Below, one piece after another: positions 42,837 through 55,085 of a stretch of 64,000 nt of DNA. The notes beneath the pieces are model-generated. The model was not told the DNA's origin and did no database searches. It was given only the letters and a program-made list of their open reading frames with translations. A program made the position numbers and the translations under genes. Within the stretch, counting starts at the first letter, position 1. Each line of letters opens with the position of its first letter. This DNA comes from Lithobates sylvaticus (taxonomy: Eukaryota; Chordata; Amphibia; Anura; Ranidae). The stretch lies in assembly GCA_028564925.1 (NCBI GenBank), contig CM053026.1, positions 135,732,031 through 135,796,030 on the forward strand, given 5' to 3'.

Positions 42837-45800
42837 ATGACTGAGCCTGCGGGAGAAGCCTCCGCCATGCAGGAAATCCACCTTACGGCTCTCACACAAG
42901 CGGTAAAGTCTCTGCAGGAAGGTTACACCAAGCTGGAGGGACAAGTCCAGCATCTCTCCGGTCCCATGGCTGCTGCACCTTCCTCGCTAACAGCACAGCC
43001 TGCCTCCCAGCCTGCAGAACCGAGGGTACCTATCCCTGAAAGATTCTCGGGGGACCGGTCAAAATTCCGGGCCTTCCGCAACGCCTGCCAGCTGTATTTT
43101 GCCCTCCAACCCAGGACTTTTTCTTTAGAGGTCACCAAGGTGGGGTTTGTGGTTTCTCTGTTGCAGGGGGAGCCTCAGACTTGGGCCCATCGTTTCCTTC
43201 CTTCTTTGAGGCAATGGCGAAGCTCTACGAGGATCCCCAGCGAACTGCCAGGGCTGAATCTGCTCTGTCCATGCTCCAGCAAGGTCGAAGAGCGTCCGAG
43301 GACTATGTTACTGACTTTAGAAGCTGGAGCGCAGACACTCAATGGAACGACTCGGCTCTAAGGTACCAGTTCCGCATGGGCCTATCTGGAGGACTTAAAG
43401 ATGAACTGGCCCGTGTGGGTACTCCAGATTCTCTGGAAGGCCTAATCACTATAGCCATCCAAATAGCCTGCTGGCTCCGGGAACGCCAAGCTGAACGTTC
43501 CTCCCAACCGAACCGTCCGGCCTGGATGGTAGCAAAGGCTCCGATTCCTGCCTCCCATTACCTACCTGCTCCTCAAGTGGATCCTGTCAGCCCTGCTCCT
43601 GACAATTCTGAGCCAATGCAGCTAGGACTTATGCGCCCCACTTTGCCGCCAGAGGAACGTGCTCGACGCCGACAGCTAAACTTGTGTCTCTACTGCGGTG
43701 GTTCTGGACATGTAAACAACTGCCCTGCCAAGACACGTAAGTGCCTTCTGTTTCTGCCAATCCTGCATCCTTGTCAGCCAGCACAACCCACCTTGCTCTC
43801 CCTCTCTCGTTGCAGTTCCAGGGAAGGACAGTCTCCACCAGCACCATCATTGACTCTGGAGCATGTAGCTGTTTTGTTGATGCCACATTTGCCAGCCTAC
43901 AAGCCTTGCCCCTTCGGGAGAAAACTCATGGACTTTCCGTCTTCTTGTTCGATGGTTCCCACATCAAATCAGGTCAAGTAACTCAAGAAACCCTGCCCTT
44001 GTCTGCTACTATCCTCTCCCAGCACAAGGAACTTTTGACTCTTGATGTGATTTCTTCCCCCTTGTTTCCTGTTATTCTGGGCATACCCTGGCTCCAGGCC
44101 CATAATCCCTGTATCAACTGGTCCACTGGGGAAGTGAAGTTCCAGTCCCCTTACTATCAAGAACATTGCTTACATGAGACCCCTGTTCTGTCCACTACTC
44201 TTTTTTGCTTGGACTCTGACCAGAATCTATGCCAGTCTGTGCCCAGACCATACCACGAGTTTCTTGATGTGTTTAGCAAACGGGGGCAGATTCCCTTCCG
44301 CCCCATCGTTCCTATAAATGCCCCATTGAGCTCCTTCCGGGGGCCGAGATCCCATTTGGGCGCATTTTTCCCTTGTCAGAGAAGGAGCAGGAGGCCTTGA
44401 AGATCTACATCTCTGAAAATTTGGAAAAGGGATTTATCCGCCACTCAACCTCCCCAGCAAGCGCAGGAATATTTTTCATCACTAAGAAAGACCAGACGCT
44501 CAGGCCCTGTGTGGACTATCGTAAACTGAATAAGATCACAGTCAAAAACCGCTACCCTCTGCCCCTGATACCGGAGCTCTTTCAGAAACTGAGATCGGCC
44601 ACAATTTTTACTAAATTGGACTTGAGGGGGGCCTACAACCTGGTCCGCATTCGGGCCGGGGACAAGTGGAAGACAGCTTTCCGGACCCGTTTCGGGCACT
44701 ACAAATATCTAGTCATGCCCTTCGCCCTCTGTAACGCCCCTGCCACCTTTCAGCACCTCATTAATGATGTGTTTAGAGACTTTCTGGACATTTTTGTAAT
44801 CGTCTATCTAGACGACATTTTAATTTTCTCCGGATCCCTTGAACAGCACTGGGGACATGTGGGCAGGGTGTTACTCCGCCTCCTTCAGCATGGACTGTAT
44901 GCAAAGGCAGAGAAATGTAAGTTCGAACAGCAAGACATTCAGTTCCTCAGACTCGAGATCTCCCCAGCAGGTATCAGAATGGATCCTCAAAAAGTGTCCG
45001 CTGTACTGGACTGGCCGGCACTCGCAGATAAAAAGGGAATACAGCGTTTCATAGGATTTGCAAATTTCTACAGAAAATGTATCAAGGGGTTCTCTGCCAT
45101 CATCACCCCCATCACTCAGCTGACAAAACAAAACATACGCTTCCATTGGGGCCCATAGGCTCAGGAAGCCTTTGAAAGACTCAAGAAACTGTTTACTTCC
45201 GCTCCTATCCTCAGCCACCCTGACCCTTCTCTTCCTTACATCTTAGAAGTAGATGCTTCCGAAGTAGCGGTGGGAGCAGTCGTGTCCCAGCGACAAGGCA
45301 GTAATGACTTGATGCACCCCGTAGGGTTCTTCCCCGGAAAACTCTCTCCTGCCGAGAGAAACTATGATGTTGGGGACCGAGAACTACTTGCCATTAAATC
45401 AGCATTAGAGGAGTGGAGGTACATGGTTCACCCAGTGTTAATTTACACCGACCATAAGAACCTCGAATATTTACGGACAGCTAAGCGACTGAAGCTCCGG
45501 CAGGCTCGCTGGGCCCTGTTTTTCTCTCCATTTTGTTTTCATATCACGTATCGCCCAGGATCAAAGAATGTGAAACCAGACGCACTCTCGCGTATGTTTG
45601 ACAGCCCGAAAGACACCGCTGCCCCGGACACCATCTTACCTGCAAGAAACTTCTTGCTCGTGCAACCAGATCTGCTCTCACAGATCAGAGAAGCATCTGT
45701 GAACTCACCAACACCTCCAGGAGTTACCCTGACATCCAGAGAAGGCCTTTTTTGGAAAGGGAGCAAAGTTTTCGTTCCTGAAATTATCCGAGTTAAAGTC

Positions 45801-46105
45801 TTGGCCCTCCTCCATGACCACCCATTAGCAGGGCACTTTGGGGTCCGCAAGACCATGGAACTTGTGCAACGCACCTTTTGGTGGCCAGGTCTAAGGGAGT
45901 TCTGTAAGAAATATGTCAGCTCTTGTCCTGTTTGCACCCAAAGCAAGGCAACAAGAAGCTGGGGCCTGGGGACTACTAAAACCTCTTCCTGCACCCGATC
46001 GACCATGGAGAATGATCACCATGGACTTTATAGTCGAGCTTCCATGTTCCGAGGGATGCACAGCCATTTTCGTGGTCGTAGATCCACTATCTAAGATAGC
46101 CCACA
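42837..46105 (+). pseudogene. Gag-Pol remnant of G3 (fossil)
   Basis: It begins MTEPAGEA beside the LTR, as G1 begins MTEPAGET. Recognisable in order are Gag with a degraded knuckle (CLYCGGSGHVNNC), protease DSGACSCF, reverse transcriptase YLDD, RNase H (LEVDASEVAVGAV) and the integrase zinc region (HDHPLAGHFGVRK) with the start of the core. It is broken in several places and ends within integrase. Confidence 0.87.
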
Positions 46106-47004
46106 CAGCTCTACCCACACAGAACGGGCTAATTTGCGTGCACGCATGCAAAAATGTTAAAAATAAAACTATATTTTTAACTTTTTGCTATAATAAATAT
46201 TCCACAAAAAATGTAAAAAATAAAAAAAATTTCTTTATCAGTTTAGGCCAATATGTATTCTTCTACATATTTTTGGTAAAAACAATCGCAATAAGCGTAT
46301 ATTGATTGGTTTGCGCAAAAGTTATATCGTCTACAAAATAGGGGATATATTTATGGTATTTTTATTATTATTTTTTTCTTTACTGGTGTAGGGCCTGGTA
46401 TGGACCTGGGGGGGGGGGGGGGCCCACGCCAATTTTTTTCCTTGATTTATATCTATATTGCCGGGATACAGCAATACATTACAGCCACAAGCAATACACT
46501 TTTTATGGCAATAACTTGCATATAAAATCATTAAAATTAGCTCTTTTAATTTTTCATGTTCGTGTTCCAGAGACTTTAATAGGGTTCACAAGTTCGCCCC
46601 AAATTTTTTTTCTGTTTGCATGTTCTGGTGCGAAATGAACCGGGGGGGTGTTCAGCCCATCCCTACTAGGGAGGTGTTTCTAACTGTAGGGGGAGTGTAG
46701 TGACTGGAGGAGGAGAGAGAGATTGCTGTTCCTAATCACTAGGAACAGCAGATCTATCTCTCCTCCCCTGAGAGAACGGAAATCTGTCTGTTTACATTGA
46801 CAGCTCCCCATTCTGTCTCTCTCAGTACCAATTGCGGGTGTCCGGCGGACATTGAGGCTGCCAGCCCGCGCATTGGCTCTGGCATCACACTGTGGGCACG
46901 CACCCCCTAGAGTTCTTAAAGCGGTCGACGTACAATGACGGTGATTTACTCAGAAGAGCCAACCTGCACTGTACAACTGTGGCGGCTGGTTTTAAAGTGG
47001 TTAA
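46106..47004. mobile_element. Incomplete TTAA element joined to G3
   Basis: Its interior matches 16,500-17,275 and the E elements (TTTAGGCCAATATGTATTC, AATAAGCGTATATTGATTGG, TTTGCGCAAAAGTTAT). It ends AAAGTGGTTAA at 47,004. The left end is missing. A G homopolymer lies near 46,409-46,421. Confidence 0.65.
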
Positions 47005-47834
47005 AGTTATCCTTTACAGAAACTCTGTAAGGTGAACGTACACTGGAAACCCTCCCCATCCCCCCGGTCCCGCTAACTTGGAATCTGGCAAACCCCCCGC
47101 ACTGAAAGCTCGTATTGCTGCTGTACCGGTCTGGGGATTTGAAATCCCTGTGGCTTTCTCTCCTCTTCCCCCCCAGTGACAGGATGGGCTACGCGTGTTC
47201 TGATTGGTCAACGCCGCCCACGTGATGGCACCAACCAATTAGAATGCTTCTAGATGTACCTCCTGACGAGGTAAATTTTGGAGATTAAAGCGGAGCTCCA
47301 CCCTAAAGTGGAACTTCCGCTTATCGGATTCCTCCCCCCCTCCGGTGCCACAATTGGCACCTTTCAGGGGGGAGGGGGGTGCAGATACCTGTATAATACA
47401 CACAGCTCCCAGGACACAACGGGGACCAATAAGGACGCGCAGGGCGACTCGCGCATGCGCAGTAGGGAACCGGGCAGTGAAGCCGCAAGCTTCACTTCCT
47501 GATTCCCTGACAGAAGATGGCGGCGGGGGCAGCCGAGAGACGAGCGATCGCTCGTCATCTTCTGCCGACATCGCTGGAACCTGGAACAGGTAAGTGTCTA
47601 TTTATTAAAAGTCAGCAGCTGCAGTATTTGTAGCTGCTGACTTTTAAAAAAAAAATTTCAGGTGGACCTCCTCTTTAAGCTGCAAGGGATTTCTAAGCCC
47701 CAGACTGGTGAGACGGCGACCTGATGTGTCAGTGCACGTGATCCAGGTCAGCGGGACTGGGGGGTGGGGTGAGGAGGTCGTCCTTTGTAAGTTCACCTTA
47801 CAGATTTATCTGTAAAGGTGAACTTACCCTTTAA
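47001..47834. mobile_element. TTAA-flanked MITE with hairpin-tipped ends
   Basis: The left end TTAAAGTTATCCTTTACAGA and the inverse of the right end (TTTATCTGTAAAGGTGAACT ... CCCTTTAA) are similar over about 45 bp. Each end itself holds a small palindrome (TTTACAGA..TCTGTAAAG). It shares the TTAA at 47,001-47,004 with the element on its left and hosts another MITE at 47,285-47,678. Confidence 0.75.
47285..47678 (+). mobile_element. Nested TTAA MITE with the AGTCAGCAGCT hairpin
   Basis: It starts TTAAAGCGGAGCTCCACCC and ends GGTGGACCTCCTCTTTAA. Near one end is the hairpin AAAGTCAGCAGCTGCA/TGTAGCTGCTGACTTT (47,608-47,646). The same hairpin family occurs at 54,003-54,470 and 55,480-55,680. Confidence 0.75.
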
Positions 47835-48691
47835 GACTCCATGTACACTAGCTGTTTTTATAAGCTCAAAAAATGCTGGATAAAAAACGCTTATAATAGC
47901 TGTGAAGGAACGTTCAGCTCCCAGTTTGGGTGCCTCCGTCAAGATATAACTTCCTCCAGTCTGGAACCAGGAACCAGGTATTAGAGGTGAGCAACCAAGA
48001 TCTAGATGATAGTAACTTAGGTGAAAACTGGAACTCACTTTATTGAAAATTCACAGAGAATATATAGCACACAAGATCAAGTAGAGCCTGATCACAATAC
48101 CTTAACAATACAAGCTGTAAACAGGAATATAATTAACATAGCTAGGAAACAGTCCCTCTGACATTAACCTGTACAAGATTAATATTACACCTTTACATCT
48201 ACTCCAGGAGGGAAGCTTTATTGTTCTTATTCAGAGAATTAATCCAAGCCTCGTGGCTGTCCATCATTGGAAAATGACCTGCTCTCTCCATAGTATCAGA
48301 GGCTGCACTGAGATCTTCACCATGATCTGACTGGAAGAAGCAGACAAAATCCCTGGTCTCCTCCATGGGCCATAATCAGTAGGTAGGAGGCTTGCCCCTA
48401 GCCCCCTCCATAAACCCCTGCCCTGGTTGGGTCTGTCACAATAGTGATTTTTGTGTCTGCTTGTAGAAGTTTTTAGGAGCCTTCAATTTTTTTTCTGCCT
48501 GGAAAACGCTCCCAAAACTCCACAAAAACTATTTATTCTCTGCTCCTAAATGCTGAAGCTTGAAAAATGCTTCTAACTTAAAAAGTGTGCATAGACACGT
48601 AGGATAACATTGTTAGCGTCTGGGAGCCAAAAAAAAAAGCTCATAATAGCTTCTAGGAGTTTAAAAAATGCTAGCGTGCATGGAGCCTAAA
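47831..48691. mobile_element. MITE split by a solo LTR
   Basis: TTTAAGACTCCATGTACACT and GCTAGCGTGCATGGAGCCTA form imperfect inverted ends. Phrases such as GCTTATAATAGC and AGCTCATAATAGCTTCTAGG repeat inside. The solo LTR at 47,901-48,440 sits within it. Confidence 0.55.
47901..48440 (-). mobile_element. Solo LTR (fossil)
   Basis: 540 bp. On the minus strand it begins TGTGACAGACCC and ends CGTTCCTTCACA, with TG...CA termini. Flanking 5-mers are ATAGC and ATAGT, four of five identical, consistent with a slightly decayed target duplication. It carries no coding part. Its family is unknown to me and it is not the G or A LTR. Confidence 0.65.
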
Positions 48692-48934
48692 GCTCCCACA
48701 CATTTATTAAATTCTAGTTGTATCAAATTGCATGCCAGGTTCCTTATAATATATAAAAAAAAATCAGAGAAGAATAGTTACGTAGCAATGTTAAGAGTCA
48801 AATGAGTCCAGTAAACAACACTTCCACAATTGACTTTCCTATTTTAGGGTTCTCTGTATTTTTAAAGCTTTACTGTAACTTGCCTACCCCCCCCCCCCCC
48901 CATTACCTATTTCCCTGATTTAAGCCTTCACGAT
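48692..48934. other. Short unassigned gap
   Basis: AT-rich with a C homopolymer near 48,887-48,901. No feature recognised. Confidence 0.4.
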
Positions 48935-49389
48935 TTAACCACTTCAGCCCCGGACCAATTGTCAGCTTAAGGACCAGAGGTCTTTTTTCAATTTCGCACT
49001 GCACTACTTTAACTGGTAATTGTGCGGTCATGCAATTTTGTAACGAAACGAAATTTGCGTCCTTTTCTTCCCACAAATAGAGCTTTCTTTTGATGGTATT
49101 TGATTGCCTCTGTGATTTTTATTTTTTGCGATATAAACGGAAAAAGAGCGAAAATTTTGAAAAAAAAAGAGATTTTCTACTTTTTGTTATAAGAAAAATC
49201 TAATAAACTCAATTTTAGTCAAACATTTGGGCCAAAATGTATTCAGCCACATGTCTTTAGTAAAAAAAATGCCAATAAGCGTATATTTATTGGTTTGCGC
49301 AAAAGTTATAGCGTCTACAAACTAGAGTACATTTTCTGGAATTTACACCGCTTTTAATTTATGACTGCCTATTTCATTTCTTGAGGTGC

Positions 49390-50480
49390 TAAAATGGCAG
49401 AGAAGTACAAAACCCCCCCAAATGACCCCATTTTGGAAAGTAGACACCCCAAGCTATTTGCTGAGAGGCATGTTGAGCCCATTGAATATTTTTTTTTTTA
49501 GTCCCAAGTGATTGAATAAAGACAAAAATAAAAAATAATTTTTTTTTTCTTCAAAAAGTTGTCACTAAATGATATATTGCTCACACATGCCATAGTTATA
49601 TGTGGAATTGCACCCCAAAATACATTTTGCTGCTTCTCCTGAGTATGGGGATACCACATGTGTGGGACTTTTTGGGAGCCTAGCCGCGTACGGGGCCCCG
49701 AAACCCAAGCACCGCCTTCAGGATTTCTAAGGGTGCAAATTTTTGATTTCACTCCTCACTACCTATCACAGTTTCGAAGGCCATAAAATGCCAAAATAGC
49801 ACAAAACCCCCCCAAATGACCCCATTTTGGAAAGTAGACACCCCAAGCTATTTGTTGAGAGGCATGGTGAGTATTTTACAGCTCTCATTTGTTTTTGAAA
49901 ATGAAGAAAGTAAAGAAAAAAAAAAAATTTTTTTTTTCTTTTTTCAATTTTCAAAACTTTGTGACAAAAAGCGACATCTGCAAAATACTCACAATACCTC
50001 TCAGCAAATAGCTTGGGGTGTCTACTTTCCAAAATGGGGTCATTTTGGGGGGTTTTATGCCATCTGGGCATTCCATGGCCTCCGAAACTGTGATTGGCAG
50101 TGAGAAGTGAAATAAAAAAATTACTCCCTTAGAAAGCCTGAAGGCGGTGCTTGGTTTTTGGGGTTCCGTACGCAGCTAGGCTCCCAAAAAGTCCCACACA
50201 TGTGGTATCCCCGTACTCAGGAGAAGCAACAGAATGTATTTTGGGGTGTATTTCCACATATGCCCATGACATGTTTGAGCAATATATCATTTAGTGACAA
50301 CTTTTTGTAAAAAAAATATATATATTTTTTTTTTTTCATTATTCAATCTCTTGGGACAAAAAAAAAAAAAATATTTAATGGGCTCAACATTGGTCTCAGC
50401 AAATAGCTTGGGGTGTCTACTTTCCAAAATGGGGTCATTTGGGGGGGGTTTGAACTGTCCTGGCATTTTATGCACAACAT
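49390..50480. repeat. 1.1 kb palindrome inside E1
   Basis: The arms of about 530 bp meet near 49,930 in an A-run/T-run centre. The block CCATTTTGGAAAGTAGACAC occurs twice forward (about 49,430 and 49,825) and twice inverted (about 50,020 and 50,425), and AGTTGTCACTAAATGATATA likewise returns inverted near 50,280. The arms differ by visible substitutions, so the fold is old. Confidence 0.85.
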
Positions 50481-52639
50481 TTAGAAGCCTATGTCACACG
50501 TCACCCACTCTTCTAACCACTTGAAGACAAAGCCCTTTCTGACACTTTTTGTTTACATGAAAACATATTTTTTTTTTGCAAGAAAATTACGTTGAACCCC
50601 CAAACACTATATATATTGTTAAAGCAAAGGCCCTACAGATTAAAATGGTGGGTGTTGCATTTTTTTTTTCCACACAGTATTTGCGCAGCGATTTTTCAAA
50701 CGCATTTTTTGTGGAAAAAATACACTTTTTTTTATTTTAATGCACTAAAACACACTATATTGCTCAAATTTTTGATGAAATAAAAAATATGATCTTAGGC
50801 CGAGTACATGGATACCAAACACGACATGCTTTAAAATTGCGCACAAACACGCAGTGGCGACAAACTACATACATTTTTAAAAGCCTTTAAAAGCCTTTAC
50901 ATGATACCACATTAGATTCACGGAGGAGGTCTACTGCTAAAATTACTGCCCTCGATCTGACCTTCGCGGTGATACCTCACATGCATGCTGCAATTGCTGT
51001 TTACATATGACGCCAGACCAACGCTTGTGTACGCCTTTGCGCAAGAGAAGGGGGGGCAGGGGTGCTTTTTTTTTTTTTTTTTAGTTTTTTTTTTTTTATT
51101 TAGCTTTTTTATTCTATTTTTAAACTGTTCCTTCCATTTTTTTTCTTTGTTATGATTTTTATTGTTATCTCAGGGAATGTAAATATCCCCTATGATAGCA
51201 ATAGGCAGTGACAGGTACTCTTTTTTTGAAAAAATTGGGGTCTATTAGACCCTAGATCTTTCCTCTGCCCTCAAAGCATCTGACCACACCAAGATTGGTG
51301 TGATAAAATGCTTTCCCAATTTCCCAATGGCGCGGTTTATATCCGGGAGGGGGGACATTCCCTCCTACTGCTTGTAAAAGCAGTCTAGAGGCTAATTACC
51401 CGCTAGAATTGCTTTTACATGAAAGCCGATCACTGGCTGAAAAGAATGATACCAAGATGATACCTAAACCTGCAGGCATCATTCTGGTATAACCATTCAA
51501 AGTCCAGCAACATACTGGACATATATTGTAATCTTTTTTTTTTTCATGCAGCCTCTTGGCTGAACGAAAAAAAGAGATTGATTGGTGGGTATGCCCACCA
51601 TTAGAATACCTCCCTTCATCCACCCACTTCTAATGATGGGCATACATGCACCATTTATATATGCCGATGCATGGGGGCATCCTCCCGCAAAAGTTATGCC
51701 GTGTACACACGGTCGGAATTTCGACCGTATGTACGTGGCATTAGGAGCCAATCGCTCCTCCGCCCCCCCCTGCTGCCCCCATGCTTCGGCACATATGCTC
51801 TTTTTTTTAACTGTGGTGGTGAAATCACCTCCTACAGCGTTGGAGTCGCGGCTTTATGTATCGTGGGAGCAAACGCTGTTGCTGTCAAGATAAATAAATC
51901 CGCGCTGCAACTGAATGGCGCACCTGAAAACAAAAAAATGCTTAACACTAAAACACAGTAAACAAAATTACATACCTGAAAAGCAAGCATGATAAAACAT
52001 GATAAAACATAATAAAACATTGCAGAATAGAATGGAGTAAAAAAAGAGCAACAATAGAGAGAGAGAGAGAACAATAAAACGACAACTATTTTTGTTTTTT
52101 TTATTTTTTTGAGATTCACAGGTAAAAAAGCTCCTGACTGTTAGCGACTGAATCAAAACGCTACCACAAAAAAAATGTTAGCGATCGCAGGGATCAGGCC
52201 TGACTCTGCGAACACTGCAGTTATGTGTGCTTAGTGTTTTGTAAGTGACAGTGATCGATCGATACTGCACTTGGGTGGGCTGGGCTGGGCTGGGCGGGGG
52301 GGGAAAACGCAGGTGCTAGCAGGTATCTGGGCTGATCCCGCTAACAATGCGTTTTTTTTGGAACCCTAAACTGCTGGGACGCTAGTATAGATCTGATCAG
52401 ATCAGATATTGATCTGTTCAGATACTATACCACTAAGGGAGGTGTATGCTTTGCGCGTGGGTGTTTGCGGTACTGGCACTAACCTGGGGCGACGCAGACC
52501 TTATTTGACCCTAAAACCTAATTGATATCACCCGCCGGGCGATCAGGGGGTTAAACCGTTATTGGGTAATAAATGGCGGGTGCCCTGACAGTATAAAAAA
52601 CAAGCTAACTAACCAGCGTCACCCGTAACAGTAATACAA

Positions 52640-53465
52640 AAAAAAAAACTGGTTACCTAGCGACACTAATGCAGCGATCAGAAAAACGATCGCTTAGTGA
52701 CACTGGCAAAAGGGGGTGAAAGGGTTAACTAGGGGCAATCAGGGGGTTAAACCTTTATTAGGTAATATATGGGGGTACCTGACGCTATATAAAAACCTGA
52801 CGGGGAACCTAAATAACGAAATAACTAACTGGCTAACCAGCGTCACCAGTGACATTTTATACGGTGATCACTGGTGAAAGGGTTAACTCTAGGGGCAATC
52901 AGGGGGTTAAAACCTTTATTTAGGTTGTAATATGGGGGTACCTGACCTATAAACCTATTTATGAACCTATATAAACATGGCGGTTAACCTAAAAAAAAAC
53001 TGGTTACCTAGCGACACTAATGCAGCGATCAGAAAAACGATCGCTTAGTGACACTGGCAAAAGGGGGTGAAAGGGTTAACTAGGGGCAATCAGGGGGTTA
53101 AACCTTTATTAGGTAATATATGGGGGTACCTGACGCTATATAAAAACCTGACGGGGAACCTAAATAACGAAATAACTAACTGGCTAACCAGCGTCACCAG
53201 TGACAGTTATACGGTGATTACTGGTGAAAGGGTTAACTCTAGGGGCAATCAGGGGGTTAAAACCTTTATTTAGGTTGTAATATGGGGGTACCTGACCTAT
53301 AAAACTATTTATGAACCTATATAAAACATGGCGGTTAAAATAAAAAAAAAATGGTTACCTAGCGACACAATGCAGCGATCAGAAAAACGATCGCTTAGTG
53401 ACACTGGCAAAAGGGGGTGAAGGGGTTAACTAGGGGCAATCAGGGGGTTAAACCTTTATTAGGGG
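52640..53465 (+). repeat. 351-bp higher-order tandem array in E1
   Basis: GCAGCGATCAGAAAAACGAT recurs at intervals of about 351 bp (near 52,671, 53,022 and 53,371). Within each unit GGGGCAATCAGGGGGTTAAA occurs twice, alternately spaced by about 161 and 189 bp. The unit is therefore a dimer of two diverged subunits. Confidence 0.85.
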
Positions 53466-54002
53466 GGGGTAGGGGGCTACCTAGGACCTAAAACTAACTG
53501 CCCTGACAGTTATTACAGTCACACTGACACTAAATGCAGTGATCAGTAAATAAATGATCACTGCAATTAGTGACACTGTGACTGGGGGGGGAGGGGGTGA
53601 TCTGGGGGGTGATCAGGGGGTGACAGGGGGGTGGATTGTGTGCCTATGTGTACTGGTGTCAGTGTACTGTTTGTGCACTAACCTTTACATCTTCTCTGCT
53701 CGGCGTTCCGGTCACATAGACCGGCGCACCGAGCGTGACATCACTTCCGCCTTCCTGTCTATACAATAGACAGGAAGGGGAAGCTTTTCATTCGCCAGGA
53801 GCGATCGCGAGGGGGTGGCCAGAAACCACTGGCCGTCCCCTCGTCCCGGATCGCTCCTGAAGCGATGCCGACCGTCCCCGCCGGCGGAGGGGGGTCCGAT
53901 CGGACCCCCCAACCGCCTGAAGAATGGCACGTACAGGTACGTGGTTCTGCCTGTACGTGCCATTCTGCCGACGTATATGTACATGGGGCGGTCGGCAAGT
54001 GG

Positions 54003-54470
54003 TTAAAGCAGAGTTACAGTCATATTTTTGTTTATTAAAAGTCAGCAGAAACAAAAACTGTAGCTGCTGACTTTTAATAAAGAGCCACTCACCTGTCTCA
54101 CGATTCCACGGTGCACTCACCCAAGCTGTGTTCTCCCTGTGTTCTCCCGTGGCTGCATCTCGTCTATGGGCTCCCGGCTGTGACAGCTTGCGTCTTCACA
54201 TCTGGGTGCCCGATGCGCATGTGCGAGTGGCACAGCGCTCTGTGACAGGTCCCGAAGTCTTCTAGGACCTGTCATGTGTCCCAGAAGACTTTGGGAGGGA
54301 GGACTTATGCTTCTGGTGACCTAAGGTTACCGGAACGGAAGTTGGAGCAGGTACCTGTCAAAATTGGGTACTTGCTCCCCCCTTCTCTCCAAAATCTCAG
54401 TTTCACAAACAGGAGCCGGGGAGGAGGCCTTAAAGTGGACGTTCCACTTTTGGGTGGAACTCCGCTTTAA
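54003..54470 (-). mobile_element. TTAA MITE abutting E1
   Basis: It begins TTAAAGCAGAGTTACAG and ends GGTGGAACTCCGCTTTAA, using the same TTAA (54,003-54,006) that ends E1. It has the AAAAGTCAGCAG...CTGCTGACTTTT hairpin at 54,038-54,080. Same family as 47,285-47,678, opposite orientation. Confidence 0.78.
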
Positions 54471-55085
54471 GCCATGTCTCTGCACTTCCTGTTTGCTAGA
54501 TTATTGTGCTGTCTCCTTCTGATAACTTGCTCTCTTGCATACCTGTTGCTGTCCTTATCTTCGCTACTACTCAATACTGATCCTTGGCTTGTTCATCAAC
54601 TACACTTTTTATGATCCCATCCAGCTACTATGTGTTATCGACTCTTGGCTTGTTCATTGATTATATTTTTGTCTGATCCCATCCAGCTACTGCTTTTTAC
54701 TGACCTTTGACTTGTTTACTGAATGCGCTTCTGCCTGATCCCTACCTGCTATATTGAGCCCTGTTTGCTCACCTGGTACTAACACATAGCAAAACCCATC
54801 TGCACTATGAAGAACTCTGGTGAATATCAATTAGTGCTTAGATCCTGCACCTTAGGGGAACTTGCACCATCCTATATGGGGATCTGCTTGTACATTTTCA
54901 GCTGACTACCTCTGGACCTCTCTACTTTTACAGCCACTGGTCTCTGAGCCCAATCCCAGACTGCAAAGCCAATACAGTGAAAAAACTCTATCTTATCACT
55001 TATTACTGAACCATTTGACCAGTTCCAGGGAGAAAAGATATTTACTAAGTTAGACTTATGTGGTGTTTACAATCTAATCTGGTCT
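54471..55085 (+). pseudogene. Gypsy LTR and reverse transcriptase scrap (fossil)
   Basis: Three loose repeats of a CTTGGCTTGTTCAT...GATCCCATCCAGCTACT phrase (54,580-54,740) resemble a degenerate LTR. Near 55,030-55,080 a frame reads FTKLDLCGVYNLIWSGKW, like [18 protein letters not shown] of G1. It is a heavily decayed fragment, joined directly to the LINE that follows. Confidence 0.45.

Larger units (their letters stand above)
42466..46105 (+). mobile_element. Third chromodomain-type gypsy copy, G3 (broken, incomplete)
   Basis: A partial 5' LTR, a primer-site-like TACAAACAGC and a gag-pol related to G1 but clearly diverged (an older or different subfamily). It is broken, with roughly four or five breaks, and stops inside integrase where TTAA-element sequence begins. 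There is no chromodomain and no 3' LTR. Confidence 0.88.
48935..54006 (+). mobile_element. 5 kb TTAA-flanked element E1
   Basis: It starts TTAACCACTTCAGCCCC and ends TCGGCAAGTGGTTAA; terminal identity is short (CCACTT/AAGTGG). It contains a 1.1 kb internal palindrome, a 351-bp tandem array and several homopolymers, but no credible transposase. It may be a composite of older TTAA elements amplified as a unit. An almost identical inverted copy lies at 56,581-61,621. Superfamily unresolved (piggyBac- or Kolobok-like by target site). Confidence 0.82.

Noticed and set aside
51582-51961. Host exon candidates in E1 (also mirrored in E2)
   Set aside because: The same open stretches are carried by both E copies and by repeat-type inverted sequence (CCGTGTACACACGGTCGG); they are element DNA.
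52640-53465. CRISPR-like array
   Set aside because: The units are 351 bp with no short repeat plus unique spacer pattern, and they sit inside a eukaryotic transposon present twice.
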